A program made the position numbers and the translations under genes. From NCBI GenBank assembly GCA_963734665.1, contig CAVTIR010000004.1:62001-126000 (forward strand): DNA of 64,000 bases. Reading direction: 5' to 3'. Each line of letters opens with the position of its first letter. Within the stretch, counting starts at the first letter, position 1. Below are positions 43,725 to 51,313 of the stretch, one piece after another. This DNA comes from Trebonia sp963734665 (GTDB lineage Bacteria > Actinomycetota > Actinomycetes > Streptosporangiales > Streptosporangiaceae). The notes beneath the pieces were generated by a model that did not search any database, was not told the origin of the DNA, and saw nothing but the letters and a program-made list of their open reading frames with translations.

Positions 43725-44720
43725 ATGCCTAGGATCGTCGTGGTCGGCGTCGCAAGCCTCTATCTGGCGGCCGGGGTCGGGGAGTTCCCGCTCGAGCGCG
43801 CACTAAGGGCCGTACCTGACTGGATGCGGGCCGGCGTGGCCGGCTCGGCGACACACGTCGCCAAGGTCCTGACCGCGCTCGGCGACGAAGTCCGGCTGTG
43901 CACGCTCGCGGGGAACGATCCCGCGGGCCTGGCGGTCCGGGCGGACCTTCGGGCGAGCGGGATTTCCGGCGACGGCGTGGTTGATGCCGGAGCCACGTCG
44001 CTTGGCGTGGCGCTGGTCGCTCCCGACGGCAGCCGGCTAGGGCTTCCCTACACGGCCATGGTGAACGCCGTCGGCTACCCGGCAGAGACGTTCCGTCGGC
44101 TGGCCGCCGGCGCCGACCTTGCCGTGCTCACGCGGGCCAGGTTCGCCAGGCCGCTGATCAGCTGCGCGGAGCGGCTGTCCATTCGGATCGCCGTCGACGT
44201 GCACCTTATCTCCGACGTGAACGACACCCACAGCCGGCCGTGGATGGAAGCGGCGGACATTGTGTTCTGCTCGCATGAGCGGCTGCCCTGCCCGCCGGAG
44301 GAGTGGGTGACGCGGGTCTTCGCGCGCTACCCAGGGTGCCAGGTGGTCGGCATCGGCCGGGGTGCTGACGGCGCCGTCCTCGGCCTCCGCGACGGCACGC
44401 TAGTCAGCGCCGCGGCCGTTGCGCCACGCGGCGTAGTGAACACGTCGGGGGCAGGGGACACGCTGTTCGCCTCCTTCCTGCACGGCTGGCTCGCGACGGG
44501 AAACCCGGTTGGCTCGCTTCAGTCGGCGGTGCTGCACGCGGGGTGGCGGATCGGGGACCCGATGCCCGGCGCAGGGTCGCTGACCGAGGCGGAACTGTCG
44601 CTACTGTCGCAGGCACACCAGGTCAGGATGGCAGTAGGCAGCTGGCTCAGGGCTGATCCGGCCGATCGAGCCGGGCCAGGCGATCTCGGACCCGTGCATC
44701 ATCCGGTGAACCGAGGCTGA
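43725..44720 (+). CDS. PfkB-family carbohydrate kinase
   Basis: About 331 aa. PRIVVVGVASLYLAAGVGEF opens the ribokinase-like fold, and GVAGSATHVAKVLTALGDEV is the substrate-lid glycine motif. NTSGAGDTLFASFLHGWL carries the catalytic Asp245 of the PfkB signature. It should phosphorylate a sugar or nucleoside. ATG 43725 has GGAGAG six nt upstream and lies 2 nt after the GT-B-like gene. Its last 74 nt overlap the 3' end of the NLR-like gene on the other strand. The pairing with a transferase suggests one sugar-modification step. Confidence 0.83.
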   Translation: MPRIVVVGVASLYLAAGVGEFPLERALRAVPDWMRAGVAGSATHVAKVLTALGDEVRLCTLAGNDPAGLAVRADLRASGISGDGVVDAGATSLGVALVAPDGSRLGLPYTAMVNAVGYPAETFRRLAAGADLAVLTRARFARPLISCAERLSIRIAVDVHLISDVNDTHSRPWMEAADIVFCSHERLPCPPEEWVTRVFARYPGCQVVGIGRGADGAVLGLRDGTLVSAAAVAPRGVVNTSGAGDTLFASFLHGWLATGNPVGSLQSAVLHAGWRIGDPMPGAGSLTEAELSLLSQAHQVRMAVGSWLRADPADRAGPGDLGPVHHPVNRG

Positions 44721-46839
44721 CCAGGACCCGCTGCGCTTCGGTGTAGCGGGTCCGTGCCTCGTCTACCCGCCCGGCGCGGCTCGCGAGATCCCCAAGCGCC
44801 ACAAGCGTCTCCGCCTCTCCGCGAGCGGAGCCGATCTCTCGCATGACACGCAGCGCCTCGTGCAAGTAGCCAACCGCGGTCTCCGGGTGCCCGACGCGCT
44901 CATGCGCCCGGCCGAGCCTGGTCAGCAGGCGTCCCTTGCTATGCGGATCGGGGTAGTTCGCGAGGAGCGACTCGGCCTCTTCAAGTACGGCGATCGCGTC
45001 CAAGGGGCGGCCGGTCTCGATAAGCGCGTCCCCGAGACTGCTGAGAGTCACAGCGATGTGCCGGTCATCGCCGACCTCTCGGTAGGCGGCCAGTGCCCGC
45101 GCGTACCAGTCGGTGGCCTCGCCAGGGCGGCCGCGTGCCAAAGCGACGTACCCAAGCCGGCGCAATGAGCCAGCCACTCGGTCGTGGCGGCCGAGACGCT
45201 GCCACGCCGCCAGCGCCTGCCTTGTGTAGGCTTCTGCCTGGTCGAACCGGCCGTCGTCCATGACAGCGCTGCCGATCCGGTAGAGCATCTTCGCTTCGCC
45301 GAGGGCATCGCCGCCATCGCGCGCCGCATGCAGGCCCAGGCGGTCCAATTCAAGCCGCTCTGCATGTCGTCCCCGGTACAGAAACACCGGCCACATCACG
45401 TCAGCGAGTTGCCAGCCGACCCGCCACTGCCGGGAGCGCACCGCGAGCCGGGCGGCCGCCAGCACGTTCGGGAGCTCGCGGTCGAGCCACTCAAGCGCAA
45501 CGCTTGAACTCGCGAACTGGAGCGATTCGGTCGGCGGGTAACGGATGTCGAGGACCAGATCAATGTCACTGCGGTAGGGCGTGACGGCGAGGGAAGCGCC
45601 TCTCGCTGCGGCAAGAAACCACTCGAGCATGCGGTGGATCGCCTCCTCCCGTGCTGCTGGCAACTCATGCTGATCGGCCATCTCACTGGCATGCAACCTG
45701 GTCAGATCGTGGAACCGGTACTGGCCTCCGGTCACGTCGTCGAGCAAGTTCGCATCAGTGAGCACCCCCAGCAAGCGCTTGGCCTGGGCGCGCGGGACGG
45801 CAGCGGCTGCGGCAGCCACGCCGCTGTCGAAGTGCGCGCCCGGGAACAGTCCCATGAGCCGGTACAGCCGGGCAGCCTCGGCAGGAAGCGAGCCATACGA
45901 AAGATCGAGTGCGGTGCGCACCGGCATATCCTCCTCCATCGTGAGTGCGGCGAGCCGTTCCCGTTCGTGGATCATCGCCTCGACCATCTCGCTAACCGGC
46001 CATCGGGACCTAGCCGCGAGCCTGGCCCCGGCAATGCAAATAGCCAGGGGGAGTCTTCCGCACAGGTCAACCAATTCGCGTGCGGCGTGCGTCTCCGCTA
46101 TCGCCCGCTCGCTGCCGATAGTCCTGTCGAGCAACTCGAAGGCGGCGTCGGCGTCCAGCCTGTCGAGCTGAATGACCCGAGCGCCGCGGGTGGCCAGGCT
46201 GCTTAGCCGCTGCCGACTCGTGACAACCGCTACGCTCGCTGGGCAGGAGGGGAGGAGCGGCGAAACCTGCGCGGCGGTCAGCGCGTCGTCAAGGATCACC
46301 AGCATTTGCTTATCGATCATGATCGATCGATAGAGGTCGGTTAGCTCCGCAAGGTCGCTAGGCGATTGGCGAGTATCAACTCCGAGGGCTCGCAGGAACC
46401 GGCCAAGTGCCTCACTGACGGTCGCTGGCCCATCCGGCGCGTGGCCGCGCAAATCCGCGACCAGTACGCCGTCGGGGAAGTCAGCACGGACTGCGTGCGC
46501 CCAGTTAATGGCCAACGCAGTCTTGCCCACGCCAGGTTGCCCGGTAACCAGGATCACCCGGCTGCTGCGCGCCGCGTCCATAGCCTGAAGATCTGCGTCC
46601 CGGCCCGTAAGCGGGCTTGGCGGCGGCAACTGACTGGGCGGAGGCAGGAGGTTCCGCTGATGCGTGGTCGCGGGCTGATAGATATGCACGTCCCCGCGGA
46701 TTTCCCGGGCTTGGATCGATGGTCCATCAACCACCCCGCCAAGCTCGTTCGAGGTCCCCGCAGGCACGTCAAAAGCTTCTTCGCTTCCATGCTTGCCCGG
46801 TCCCTGTGACTCGCCACTCGTCATGCCTGGCACATCCAC
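44647..46839 (-). CDS. NB-ARC-TPR (NLR-like) STAND protein with N-terminal amyloid-type motif
   Basis: About 730 aa, no SARP DNA-binding domain. Residues 31-55 (NELGGVVDGPSIQAREIRGD then VHIYQ) fit the actinobacterial amyloid-signalling motif pattern (N-x-G-x-GP-x-Q-x-R-x-GD-x-I). The NB-ARC follows: GQPGVGKTALAIN (P-loop, about 100-112), LVILDDALTAAQVSPLLPS and GRLPLAICIAGARLAARSRW. The last about 260 residues are TPR repeats (SGSAVMDDG-like, LGDALIETGRPLDAIAVLEE). This is the layout of a sensor that oligomerises on activation. GTG 46839 lacks an SD, and ATG 46824 is an alternative. The divergent small protein at 47760 carries a matching motif. Confidence 0.8.
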   Translation of the reverse strand: MDVPGMTSGESQGPGKHGSEEAFDVPAGTSNELGGVVDGPSIQAREIRGDVHIYQPATTHQRNLLPPPSQLPPPSPLTGRDADLQAMDAARSSRVILVTGQPGVGKTALAINWAHAVRADFPDGVLVADLRGHAPDGPATVSEALGRFLRALGVDTRQSPSDLAELTDLYRSIMIDKQMLVILDDALTAAQVSPLLPSCPASVAVVTSRQRLSSLATRGARVIQLDRLDADAAFELLDRTIGSERAIAETHAARELVDLCGRLPLAICIAGARLAARSRWPVSEMVEAMIHERERLAALTMEEDMPVRTALDLSYGSLPAEAARLYRLMGLFPGAHFDSGVAAAAAAVPRAQAKRLLGVLTDANLLDDVTGGQYRFHDLTRLHASEMADQHELPAAREEAIHRMLEWFLAAARGASLAVTPYRSDIDLVLDIRYPPTESLQFASSSVALEWLDRELPNVLAAARLAVRSRQWRVGWQLADVMWPVFLYRGRHAERLELDRLGLHAARDGGDALGEAKMLYRIGSAVMDDGRFDQAEAYTRQALAAWQRLGRHDRVAGSLRRLGYVALARGRPGEATDWYARALAAYREVGDDRHIAVTLSSLGDALIETGRPLDAIAVLEEAESLLANYPDPHSKGRLLTRLGRAHERVGHPETAVGYLHEALRVMREIGSARGEAETLVALGDLASRAGRVDEARTRYTEAQRVLVSLGSPDDARVRDRLARLDRPDQP

Positions 46840-46923
46840 AAAATTAGAAATGAGGCCGGAAAGGCAAAATAAGCGACAAATGCGGCATTGTCAAGCAAAA
46901 GCTGCTTTATCTATCGGGTAACC

Positions 46924-46939
46924 TTATTCACCTGAATAA
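46924..46939. promoter_or_regulatory. Perfect AT-rich palindrome upstream of the NLR gene
   Basis: TTATTCA-CC-TGAATAA, 7-bp arms and 2-nt centre, lies about 85 nt upstream of the NLR-like start. TTGACA follows at 46951-46956. It is a candidate operator or promoter element for the divergent genes. Confidence 0.5.
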
Positions 46940-47187
46940 CACTTTAACCATTGACAACGGTGGAACCGCACGAATGGCGCGCCCCGTCACCCCGTTACGT
47001 GTACCGTAAGCCCGGAACGCGCTCTAGTACGTCAGGGGCGGGTTCGGTACCCCGCGAAGGTAACTCTGCTGGGAGTGCCGCGTTGTGCCCGTGAAGCCCT
47101 CAACGACACGCGCCATCACCCGCAACTCGCATGAGAGAAGAACCGGGTTGGGGTGAGAAACCGATATTTCGGCCTATGGAGGTTCAG

Positions 47188-47244
47188 ATGATTACGGCAG
47201 CTGTCGTCCTCCTAGTACTGACACCGCTGATGTTCAAAATCTGA
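47188..47244 (+). CDS. Possible 18-aa hydrophobic peptide
   Basis: The short frame encodes MITAAVVLLVLTPLMFKI: one uncharged hydrophobic helix with a C-terminal Lys, long enough to span a membrane. GGAGG stands 5 nt before ATG 47188; ATG 47176 in the same frame would give 22 aa but overlaps that SD. No homologue is recognised. It could be a membrane-active peptide of the locus, a leader peptide or chance. There is no independent evidence for expression. Confidence 0.35.
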   Translation: MITAAVVLLVLTPLMFKI

Positions 47245-47357
47245 GGATTTCGGAACAGGGGAGGCCGTCCGCGGTTGCCGGATGAAGGTATCCGGCTCGG
47301 GCGCGCCTCCCCTCTTCGTTCCGTCATCCTCGTTTTTATCCATCACGATCCTGATTG

Positions 47358-47396
47358 TAGTCGACCACAGTCGTGTAGTTCCAGTGAATCGACGTC
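47358..47396. repeat. Diverged direct repeat, left copy
   Basis: This 39-nt element shares its first 15 bases (TAGTCGACCACAGTC) exactly with 47639-47653 and stays similar to the end; the differences are almost all transitions plus one indel. The two copies are 281 nt apart and bracket the methyltransferase relic. Confidence 0.7.
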
Positions 47397-47404
47397 CTGG
47401 TCCG

Positions 47405-47600
47405 TCAACTTTTCCGGGCCACCCCAGCCAGGATGCGGATGGCGGTTGGGAGGGCCCTGCGGGCGGGCGCCACTGCGGCGCATCGACAAGCTGCCCGGTC
47501 GCAACCAGCTCCAGCCCGCCGAGCAGCGCTGCGATCTCTTCGGAGCTCCGCAGCACCGTCGGGGCCGGGTTCGGTTCCCCGGGAGTCTTGCGCAACTTCT
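47405..47600 (-). pseudogene. Frameshifted C-terminal relic of an S-adenosyl methyltransferase
   Basis: One minus frame reads EEIAALLGGLELVATGQLVD then APQWRP; a second frame continues IRILAGVARKS-stop (TGA at 47405-47407). Together these are the last about 50 residues of the actinobacterial PF04672-type (former DUF574) methyltransferase family, whose members end in a GLELVEPGLV...WRP...AGVARKP pattern. The frame breaks near 47460 and no catalytic domain is upstream, so the gene is dead. Confidence 0.65.
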
Positions 47601-47638
47601 CTCCATGCGATTGTCATGTGTTTCATACGGCACAAGAA

Positions 47639-47676
47639 TAGTCGACCACAGTCATGTATTCTAGTGGATTGGTGTC
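47639..47676. repeat. Diverged direct repeat, right copy
   Basis: 38-nt partner of 47358-47396. It ends 84 nt before the start of the small helical protein gene, so it could overlap its promoter. Confidence 0.7.
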
Positions 47677-47759
47677 TTTGGGGTGTTCGCCGTACCAGCC
47701 CATAGCCTGGCCGAGGTCGCTATGCGATCGTTGAGTTGCCCGTCTGCCGAAGGAGTGCG

Positions 47760-48188
47760 ATGGACATCGATGCCTTGGCCGCGCTCGCGGCGAATACAGT
47801 CGTCGCCACGTCCGTTACCGACGCTTTTGAGGGACTGCGTGCCAAGATGGCGCGGATCTTCGGTCACCAAAAGCCGGATCCGGGCGTCCAGCGCCGGCTG
47901 GACGCGACAAGGCGGCAGCTCGCTGCCGCCGCGCCGGGAGCCCTTGAGAGTGAACAAGCGACCCAGGCCCGCCAGTGGGAGACCCGCTTCGCCGACCTGC
48001 TCGCTGATCACCCCGAAGCGGCAGGAGAACTCCAGGCGCTGCTCGCGGAGTTCAAGGCCCTGAGCCCCGACATAGGCGGGAACGTAGCGAACACGATCAC
48101 CGGAACCATCCTCAACGGGCCAGTGCTGATGGGCCGCGATTTCGGTGACATCACGATAGGAAGCCCGGACACCCAGCCCCGAGCCTGA
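47760..48188 (+). CDS. Small helical protein with C-terminal amyloid-type motif (Bell-like)
   Basis: 142 aa. Residues 1-105 are predicted all-helical, starting with an apolar helix (ALAALAANTVVATSVTDAFE) and ending in amphipathic helices (FADLLADHPEAAGELQALLA). This resembles the Bell domain, a presumed membrane-active death domain of multicellular bacteria. Residues 111-133 (NTITGTILNGPVLMGRDFGD then ITI) match the motif at the N-terminus of the NLR-like protein encoded divergently. The expected role is an effector templated into amyloid by the activated NLR, then attacking the membrane; this is inference. ATG 47760 has AAGGAG about 4 nt upstream. Confidence 0.7.
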   Translation: MDIDALAALAANTVVATSVTDAFEGLRAKMARIFGHQKPDPGVQRRLDATRRQLAAAAPGALESEQATQARQWETRFADLLADHPEAAGELQALLAEFKALSPDIGGNVANTITGTILNGPVLMGRDFGDITIGSPDTQPRA

Positions 48189-48199
48189 GAGCGTAGGTC

Positions 48200-49120
48200 C
48201 TAGTCGGCGAAGAGCTCGCTGATATAGGAGATCGTAAGTACCCGGTCCAGCCAGGTGTCCAGCGTCTTGCCATCGCGGCAGGAGCTGATCCGGTCACGGT
48301 CAGCTGGCGTCATCGCGATGCCACGCTTGTCAAGGAGACGCTCGATGTCCTGTGCGCGGGCTTGTGCGACGCCCTCCACGCGGCCCTCTTCGCGGCCCTG
48401 GGAGCGCAGCTCAGAGACGAACGGGTAGGTGCTTGTCGCCATGAGTTTCCTCCATATGCTTCGTCCTTCGGTGTCCCCGAGTCCCGCCTCGGTGAACTCG
48501 GCGAACAGGGATCCGGTTTCTTCGTCCACAGTGGAAAGCGCCCTGGCCAGCGTCTCCAGTATGACATCGATCTGACGAGAACGGCTGTGCGTGATCGCGG
48601 AGAACACTGCGAAACCGGGATCTGCCTCAGCGATATCGGGGTCGGTGATTGCGGCTACGTTGTCTGGCCCGAGCACGGCCGGGTGGACGACTAGGCAGAT
48701 CAGGCCGGGAAGCCCGATCTTGATTGGCTTGCGCGCCCACCTCGCGGTCTTCCTCTTGCTCGTGACCACGAGGAGGACCACGGGGCACTGGTATTTGTCG
48801 TGCAGGTAGGCGGCGTAAAACGGCCACCGGTATCCGGCGTCCGGGTCGGGATCCGTCTGGGACTCCACGATGATGACGTACTGGTTGTCGCGACCTTCTA
48901 CCAGCAATTCGGCGAGCAGAGCGGAATCACCGTGGCGGTCATGTACCTCAGGGACGCGTTTATGCAGCCCAGGGACAACGGTGTAGTCGGTGTTCAGCAG
49001 GGAGACATTTCTGGGAACGGGAACATCCGTGCCAAGGACCTGGCGTATCGTCCGCGCGAACAGATCGCTGTCGTGCGTGAAGATGCGATGGAGAGCTTCG
49101 TGTTGAGGAGTAGGGGGCAT
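48200..49120 (-). CDS. PD-(D/E)XK-like nuclease/transposase-related protein (Rpn-like)
   Basis: About 306 aa. TPQHEALHRIFTHDSDLFAR opens the domain. LLVEGRDNQYVIIVESQTDP and PFYAAYLHDKYQCPVVLLVV give the D...E-x-Q core of a PD-(D/E)XK-type fold, followed by the conserved TARWARKPIKIGLPG. The C-terminus is an Arg/Glu-rich helix (RSQGREEGRVEGVAQARAQD), as in many actinobacterial homologues. Members are annotated as recombination-promoting nucleases or hypothetical proteins. ATG 49120 (MPPTPQHEAL) has TAGCAT seven nt upstream and no SD, hence possibly leaderless. It may belong to the neighbouring conflict module, as it is convergent with the Bell-like gene. Confidence 0.7.
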   Translation of the reverse strand: MPPTPQHEALHRIFTHDSDLFARTIRQVLGTDVPVPRNVSLLNTDYTVVPGLHKRVPEVHDRHGDSALLAELLVEGRDNQYVIIVESQTDPDPDAGYRWPFYAAYLHDKYQCPVVLLVVTSKRKTARWARKPIKIGLPGLICLVVHPAVLGPDNVAAITDPDIAEADPGFAVFSAITHSRSRQIDVILETLARALSTVDEETGSLFAEFTEAGLGDTEGRSIWRKLMATSTYPFVSELRSQGREEGRVEGVAQARAQDIERLLDKRGIAMTPADRDRISSCRDGKTLDTWLDRVLTISYISELFAD

Positions 49121-49607
49121 GGGCGGAATGCTATTCGGTCGATCTGGCGATTGACGGTAGATCCGGAGAATAAATCCGCGTGTCCCGTAGTCGCAAATTT
49201 GCGTTAGGCAATTAGTTGTCAGTGGCAATTAGTTGCCACTTTGCTTGCGATGATACCGCGCGAATTCGACGGGCGGAGAAAACGAATCCCTGCCCCGGTG
49301 CCAAGACTTATGATCGCGTTGGTCCGGATGGCGAGCCGCCGGGCGTGCCTGGGACGGGGGATCGACCGTGCGGTGACGACGATGCCGTTCAGTTAAGGGT
49401 GATGCCCGGTGCCCCTGCGTATCGCCTGGCCGGCGAGCGACCTCAGCCTTCCGCGCCGCCACCCCTCGCCCGGCTGCTTAACATTTGGTATGCCCACTGA
49501 ACCTGCAAGCCTGACTGCCAGTTGGACGGCACCGAGCAGCGCCCACCGCAGGCACCCGGTGAGAGCGGCCGGGTGACGGTCCGGGTGCATAACTTGCTCG
49601 GAGCGCG
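49121..49607. promoter_or_regulatory. 487-nt gap with a short direct repeat upstream of the Rpn-like gene
   Basis: GGCAATTAGTTG occurs at 49207-49218 and again at 49224-49235 (17-nt period), and the second copy extends into the palindrome GGCAA-TTAG-TTGCC. This is a candidate operator. No gene recognised in the rest. Confidence 0.5.
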
Positions 49608-50825
49608 GTGAGCGCGGTCCTGGGCGCTGCGGGATCGTACCGGCGGTTGCTTGGTGACCCGGTGCTGCGCGGGCTGGCGGTGGCGGACGTCTGCGCGCGG
49701 CTGCCGCAGGGGATGGTCAGTATCACGCTGCTCCTGGTCGCCGCCGTGCACGCGTCGATGACCACGGCCGGTCTTGTCGTGGCGGGCTACACGCTCGGCC
49801 AGGCCGTGACCGGTCCGCTGCGCGGTCGGCTGGCGGACCAGTACGGGCTCGCGCGGGTGTGCGCCACGTGCGTCGGCTTTTACACCCTGGCGCTGATCTG
49901 CCTGCTGGCCGGGTCGCTCGCCCGAAGCCCAGCCGGGCTGCTGGTCGCGGCCGCCGCCGCGGCCGGGCTCGTGGTCCCGCCGCTGAGCCCGGGGATGCGC
50001 AGCCTGTGGTCGGCTCATACGGCCGGCTCGCTGCGGCATGCCGCGTTCGCGCTGGATGCCGCCGTGTTCGACCTGGCCTATATCACCGGGCCAGTGCTGG
50101 CCAGCTCGCTGGCGGCTGGTGTCGCCCCGGCTGCGGCCGTCGGCGTGCTGGTCGCGCTGACCGGCGCGGCCGTCGTCATCGTCGGTGCGCCTTCCCGTCC
50201 CGGCGATGCCGGGCAGGCCAGGCGCCAGGCGCGGGCCAGGCGCCCGGCTACGGGGGCGCTGAATTCCCCCGCCTTGCGGCGTCTGCTGGTCACTGGGGTG
50301 CTGGTCAACATCGCGCTGAGCGCGACCGAGGTAGCGCTGACCGGCTACGTGCGGCAGCACCATGCGCTGTGGGCCTCCGGCCCGCTGCTAGCTGAGGTCT
50401 CGGTCGGCAGCATCGCGGGGAGCCTGTTCCTCGGCGCCCGGACGTCGGCCGCGGAGACGGCCGACGGGGCGCGCCGCCTGTCTCGTCTGCTGGCCCGCTA
50501 CGGGCTCGGCCTGGCGACGCTGACCGCGGCGAGCTTGTACGCCCCGCTGGTGGCGGTCGCCGCCCCGCTCGCCGGGCTGTGCCTCGGCCCGTCCCTGGCC
50601 ACCTTGTTCGGCCTGGCCTCCAGCGCGGCACCGGACGGCGAGGGTACCGAGGCGCAGGCGTGGCTGAGTTCGGTGATGAACGGCGGCGCCGCCGCCGGGG
50701 CGGCCCTGGCCGCGGCCACCGCCAGCCGACCCGTGCTGTCCCTAGGCGTCGCCGCCGTGGCCGCGGCCGCCAGCAGCGCCGTCAGCGTGACAGTAGGCCG
50801 TGACCGGAAGGCGGGGCGTCGCTAG
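49608..50825 (+). CDS. MFS transporter
   Basis: 405 aa, about 12 hydrophobic segments. The loop GRLADQYGLARVCATCVGFY after the second helix corresponds to the MFS motif A (G-x-L-x-D-x-x-G-R). A basic cytoplasmic loop (RRQARARRPATGALNS, about 205-222) divides two six-helix halves. It resembles small-molecule or drug exporters but has no substrate signature. GTG 49608 has CGGAG about 4 nt upstream. It seems monocistronic. Confidence 0.82.
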   Translation: MSAVLGAAGSYRRLLGDPVLRGLAVADVCARLPQGMVSITLLLVAAVHASMTTAGLVVAGYTLGQAVTGPLRGRLADQYGLARVCATCVGFYTLALICLLAGSLARSPAGLLVAAAAAAGLVVPPLSPGMRSLWSAHTAGSLRHAAFALDAAVFDLAYITGPVLASSLAAGVAPAAAVGVLVALTGAAVVIVGAPSRPGDAGQARRQARARRPATGALNSPALRRLLVTGVLVNIALSATEVALTGYVRQHHALWASGPLLAEVSVGSIAGSLFLGARTSAAETADGARRLSRLLARYGLGLATLTAASLYAPLVAVAAPLAGLCLGPSLATLFGLASSAAPDGEGTEAQAWLSSVMNGGAAAGAALAAATASRPVLSLGVAAVAAAASSAVSVTVGRDRKAGRR

Positions 50826-50904
50826 CCACGCTGCGATAAGCCCGATCCCGCCATCGAGCGGGGCTGGACACGACCAGGCGGCAGCCAGGACGGAAAGCCC
50901 AGCG

Positions 50905-51090
50905 TCAGCAGCTCATCGGGGGCACCTCGTCCAGGCTGAGCGGCAGGCCGTCGCCTGTCGGCAGCCCGGTCGGTGACCCGGCCGGCATGATGCCCCTGGC
51001 GACGCATGCCGGGTCGATCCCGAGGTACCTGATCAGGTAGTCGACCTTGCGCTCAAGCTGAACCATCTCGTCGCTGTCGTTGGTGTGCAT
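50905..51090 (-). CDS. Small conserved-type coiled-coil protein
   Basis: About 61 aa. MHTNDSDEMVQLERKVDYLI plus RYLGIDP gives a short coiled-coil followed by a helix of a type common in small actinobacterial proteins, then a Gly/Pro-rich tail (GSPTGLPTGDGLPLSLDEVP). ATG 51090 was chosen over the longer frame to 51168 because the conserved part begins here and TACGCT sits seven nt upstream, suggesting leaderless expression. Its function is unknown. It could be a shortened relative of longer proteins with the same N-terminus. Confidence 0.5.
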   Translation of the reverse strand: MHTNDSDEMVQLERKVDYLIRYLGIDPACVARGIMPAGSPTGLPTGDGLPLSLDEVPPMSC

Positions 51091-51313
51091 GGAGGCGAGC
51101 GTAGGGATGGCGGCGCCGCGCCGCCCATGACATGGACAGAGATGAAGAAACTGAGAAAGAAGGGTCACCTGTGGCTGATCATCGCGCGGAGCGATCGGCC
51201 CGCCCCGCTTGCCTGTCGACCATCATCCGAACGTACCGTTGGTTCCAGTGCCCGCGCACAACGCACGCTCGTGCGCGAGTGACCAACACGGTCGTTAACG
51301 CCAGGAGTAACGC

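Larger units (their letters stand above)
46840..47759. other. 920-nt intergenic region of the NLR-Bell locus
   Basis: No full-length gene. It holds the palindrome at 46924, a possible 18-codon hydrophobic peptide at 47188, a methyltransferase relic at 47405-47600 and a pair of diverged direct repeats around the relic. Confidence 0.6.

Noticed and set aside
47212..47595. 127-aa minus ORF as an intact gene
   Set aside because: Only its first about 45 residues resemble a methyltransferase end; the true ending is in another frame, so it is a relic.
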